From: Candidatus Chloroploca asiatica
Lineage (GTDB): Bacteria; Chloroflexota; Chloroflexia; Chloroflexales; Chloroflexaceae
DNA: 64,000 nt
Direction of reading: 5' to 3'
Assembly (NCBI RefSeq): GCF_002532075.1
Contig: NZ_LYXE01000157.1
Span: forward strand, 62,001-126,000
Every line of letters starts with the position of its first letter. Position 1 is the stretch's first letter. Position numbers and translations under genes: made by a program. Shown here piece after piece: positions 62,218-64,000 of this stretch. The notes beneath the pieces were generated by a model that had not been told where the DNA came from, did no database searches, and saw only the letters and a list, made by a program, of their open reading frames with translations.

Positions 62218-64000
62218 ATGCCCTCCTTCCAGATGCTTGTGCGGCGCTTGCTCTTGCTCCTGGCCGTGCTCCTTTGTGGGGTGTTCTCTGTCACGCCAGT
62301 CGCTGCTCAGGCAAACCTGAGCCTGACGGCTGTTCCTGCTTTTGAGGGCAACTATACACCTGGCACCTGGTTGCCGGTGCAACTTGAACTGCGCAACGAT
62401 GGCCCAGCCATTGATGTGCTGGTTGTGGCCGGGGCCACTGGCTCGTCGCTGCGCCATGGGCAACGGGTTGAATTGCCCGCTGGAGCCGTCAAGCAACTGA
62501 CGCTCTACGTTGCGCTCGATCAAGAGGTACGCTCACTGGTGGTGCAGGTTGAGCAGCAGAATCTGGTGCTCGCTGAAACTGAGTTTGAGCTGCGGCCCCG
62601 TCGCGATGAACGGATGCTCGGCTTGCTTGTCGCGTCTGATCCCCAGTTGAACCTGCCCCGTCGCCAAGATGTCACAACCTTTCCCTTCAATACCTTCCTT
62701 CTCGACCCGGCCTTCTTCCCTGACCGCATGGCAGGCTTGAGTAGCCTGAATCTTGTGCTGCTTCACGATGTTCCGTTCGCGAATCTGAGCCCTGCCCAGC
62801 AGGAGGCGCTCATCGGTTGGGTCTATGCCGGTGGTCATCTGCTGCTTGGTGGTGGGCCAACGGCTGCCCGTACGATCGCCAGTATGCCGACGACGCTCTT
62901 GCCTGCTACGCTCGGCGCAACGCGCCAGATCGATGATGCACCGCTGGTTGCGTTGAGTACCGCACCTGGCCCCGGTGCCTTGCCTGGCCTCGCGTTGTTG
63001 CCTGTGCCTGGAGCAATTGCGACTGGCACTGTTGACGCTCCGGCATGGGTGAGTCGCCAAGTCGGTCGTGGGAGTGTGACCCAACTCGCGTTTGATCCTG
63101 GCGCGCCTGCCCTGGTTCGTTGGGCACAAGCCCCGGCCTTCTGGCAGAATCTACTGCGCCCTGAGCAACGCATTACCACACCGTTTGGCACACAGAGCAC
63201 CGTTGATATCCTGCAAGAACAGGTCGTTACCGCCGGTTTGTCGAATCTGCCCGCGCTGACGTTACCACCAGTTGATCTCATGTTTCTGGTACTGGCCCTC
63301 TATACCATCCTGATTGGGCCGGGGATTGCGCTCATTTTGCGCCAGTTCGATCGCCAGGCCTGGGCCTGGGTGGTTGTGCCAGGGGTTGCGCTCGCAACCG
63401 GGGCACTGGTTGTTGGCCTCGCCCTCGCCATTCGACCCGAACAACGGCTGGTGAGCCGTCTAGCCCTGGTAGAAATGACCGCACCCGACCTTGCCCGGGT
63501 GCGCGGTTTTGTTGGCATACTCGTGCCTCAACCACAAGAGGTGCGGCTCGCAACGAGTGCTGAAGCCCTCGTCCGCCCTGTTCGTCCCGCCGCAGGTGTG
63601 TTTGGGCAGGTCAATGGTGTCGTTGGCGATCTGGCGCAGTTGAGCCCCGAGCTTCCGCTGCCGCTTGAGGCCTGGCAGATCCAAGGGGTGATGGCGGAAG
63701 CCCATATACCCCTGGAAGGCATCCAGGCGACGATGCTGCTGGTTGATGGTATGCTGCAGATCGAGGTGGTCAACACGAGCGATCTGGTGCTGCGCGACGC
63801 CGTGGCCGTCTTTGGTGAGCGGGTTGTCAGGCTAGGCACGCTCAATCCAGGTGAAACAGCGTCGCAACCGTGGCCCCTCGATCCACCTGAAGCTGTCGCA
63901 CGCAATACGGCCCCCAGTTTCCTGGTGCTCAGCGAAGAATTGGAGGCCGGCCAGGGGCCGGGGCAGGCGGCGAGTCGCAATGTTCTGGCACGCGAGGCGC
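62218..64000 (+). CDS. Large secreted/membrane protein of unknown function (3' truncated by window)
   Basis: At least 594 residues; open to the window end. A signal peptide is seen (MPSFQMLVRRLLLLLAVLLC... with AAQA). Then an Ig-like domain (about 35-125: TPGTWLPVQLELRNDGP), a Rossmann-like segment similar to class-I-glutamine-amidotransferase-like folds (about 135-290; LVLLHDVP, LIGWVYAGGHLLLGGGP), two membrane helices (about 345-405) and a beta-rich domain. The layout resembles conserved membrane proteins that neighbour MoxR/DUF58 or ABC genes in other bacteria, but those lie outside the window. No Shine-Dalgarno close to ATG 62218; ATG 62233 is possible. Confidence 0.65.
   Translation, partial: MPSFQMLVRRLLLLLAVLLCGVFSVTPVAAQANLSLTAVPAFEGNYTPGTWLPVQLELRNDGPAIDVLVVAGATGSSLRHGQRVELPAGAVKQLTLYVALDQEVRSLVVQVEQQNLVLAETEFELRPRRDERMLGLLVASDPQLNLPRRQDVTTFPFNTFLLDPAFFPDRMAGLSSLNLVLLHDVPFANLSPAQQEALIGWVYAGGHLLLGGGPTAARTIASMPTTLLPATLGATRQIDDAPLVALSTAPGPGALPGLALLPVPGAIATGTVDAPAWVSRQVGRGSVTQLAFDPGAPALVRWAQAPAFWQNLLRPEQRITTPFGTQSTVDILQEQVVTAGLSNLPALTLPPVDLMFLVLALYTILIGPGIALILRQFDRQAWAWVVVPGVALATGALVVGLALAIRPEQRLVSRLALVEMTAPDLARVRGFVGILVPQPQEVRLATSAEALVRPVRPAAGVFGQVNGVVGDLAQLSPELPLPLEAWQIQGVMAEAHIPLEGIQATMLLVDGMLQIEVVNTSDLVLRDAVAVFGERVVRLGTLNPGETASQPWPLDPPEAVARNTAPSFLVLSEELEAGQGPGQAASRNVLAREA

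Overview
The window is about 64 kb of a GC-rich bacterial chromosome (mid-50s percent GC by eye). It is most likely from the order Chloroflexales (Chloroflexota). The malate dehydrogenase N-terminus and body closely resemble the Chloroflexus enzyme as I remember it. Large membrane and secreted proteins with Pro/Thr-rich tails, a multi-repeat DUF5671-type membrane protein and many PAS/GAF kinases also fit this group. A placement near Oscillochloris or Chloroploca rather than Chloroflexus itself is inference. There are no rRNA, tRNA, CRISPR, phage or intact IS genes.

Layout. 1-3.3 kb: C-terminal part of a secreted subtilase with BACON-like and NEW3-like repeats. 3.4-4.2 kb: STAS-like protein behind a strong promoter. 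8.4-4.3 kb (minus): compact recA-recX-MBL hydrolase-pyrG unit. 8.6-15.7 kb: DUF427 protein, two orphan histidine kinases flanking a decayed GT61 gene, a GNAT acetyltransferase, miaA and a small protein. 15.8-21.7 kb: GH35 beta-galactosidase, GT2 glycosyltransferase and GH2 glycosidase as one unit. 21.9-25.6 kb: beta-oxidation pair (FadN-like multienzyme plus thiolase). 25.6-28.1 kb (minus): small anchored protein plus DUF5671-type membrane protein. 28.1-28.7 kb: repeat-rich, gene-free stretch. 28.7-34.2 kb: M20 amidohydrolase, then fabF, rnc, an RmlD-like reductase and a GT4 glycosyltransferase. 34.4-39.7 kb (minus): ftsK, an 89-aa protein and a two-part FAD oxidase. 39.7-43.4 kb: YtxH-like protein, AI-2E permease, degenerate CHAT-like membrane protein, SHOCT-like protein. 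43.6-53.3 kb: C45 acyltransferase, then minus-strand mutL, PP2C phosphatase, a LiaS-type kinase, mdh, rluD and two tandem lspA genes. 53.4-57.9 kb: GT-C-like membrane protein translationally coupled to a membrane-anchored heparinase-like protein. 58-60.7 kb: nadA-nadB. 60.8-64 kb: a DnaJ-TM-jelly-roll protein and the start of a large secreted or membrane protein cut by the window edge.

The most unusual signal is between the genes. At least ten long, nearly perfect hairpins (stems of about 14-28 bp) lie 6-30 nt behind stop codons. They share an inner core of the type AAA-nGCYAGC-TnC-GCTRGCn-TTT, but their outer arms differ in sequence while remaining complementary. A second family, a MITE/REP-like element with terminal inverted repeats, occurs twice, each time directly behind a stop codon in the same orientation. 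Several promoters share an extended -10 (TGnTATAMT), with a recognisable -35 in only some of them. The recA promoter carries an inverted repeat exactly across its spacer, a candidate SOS operator.
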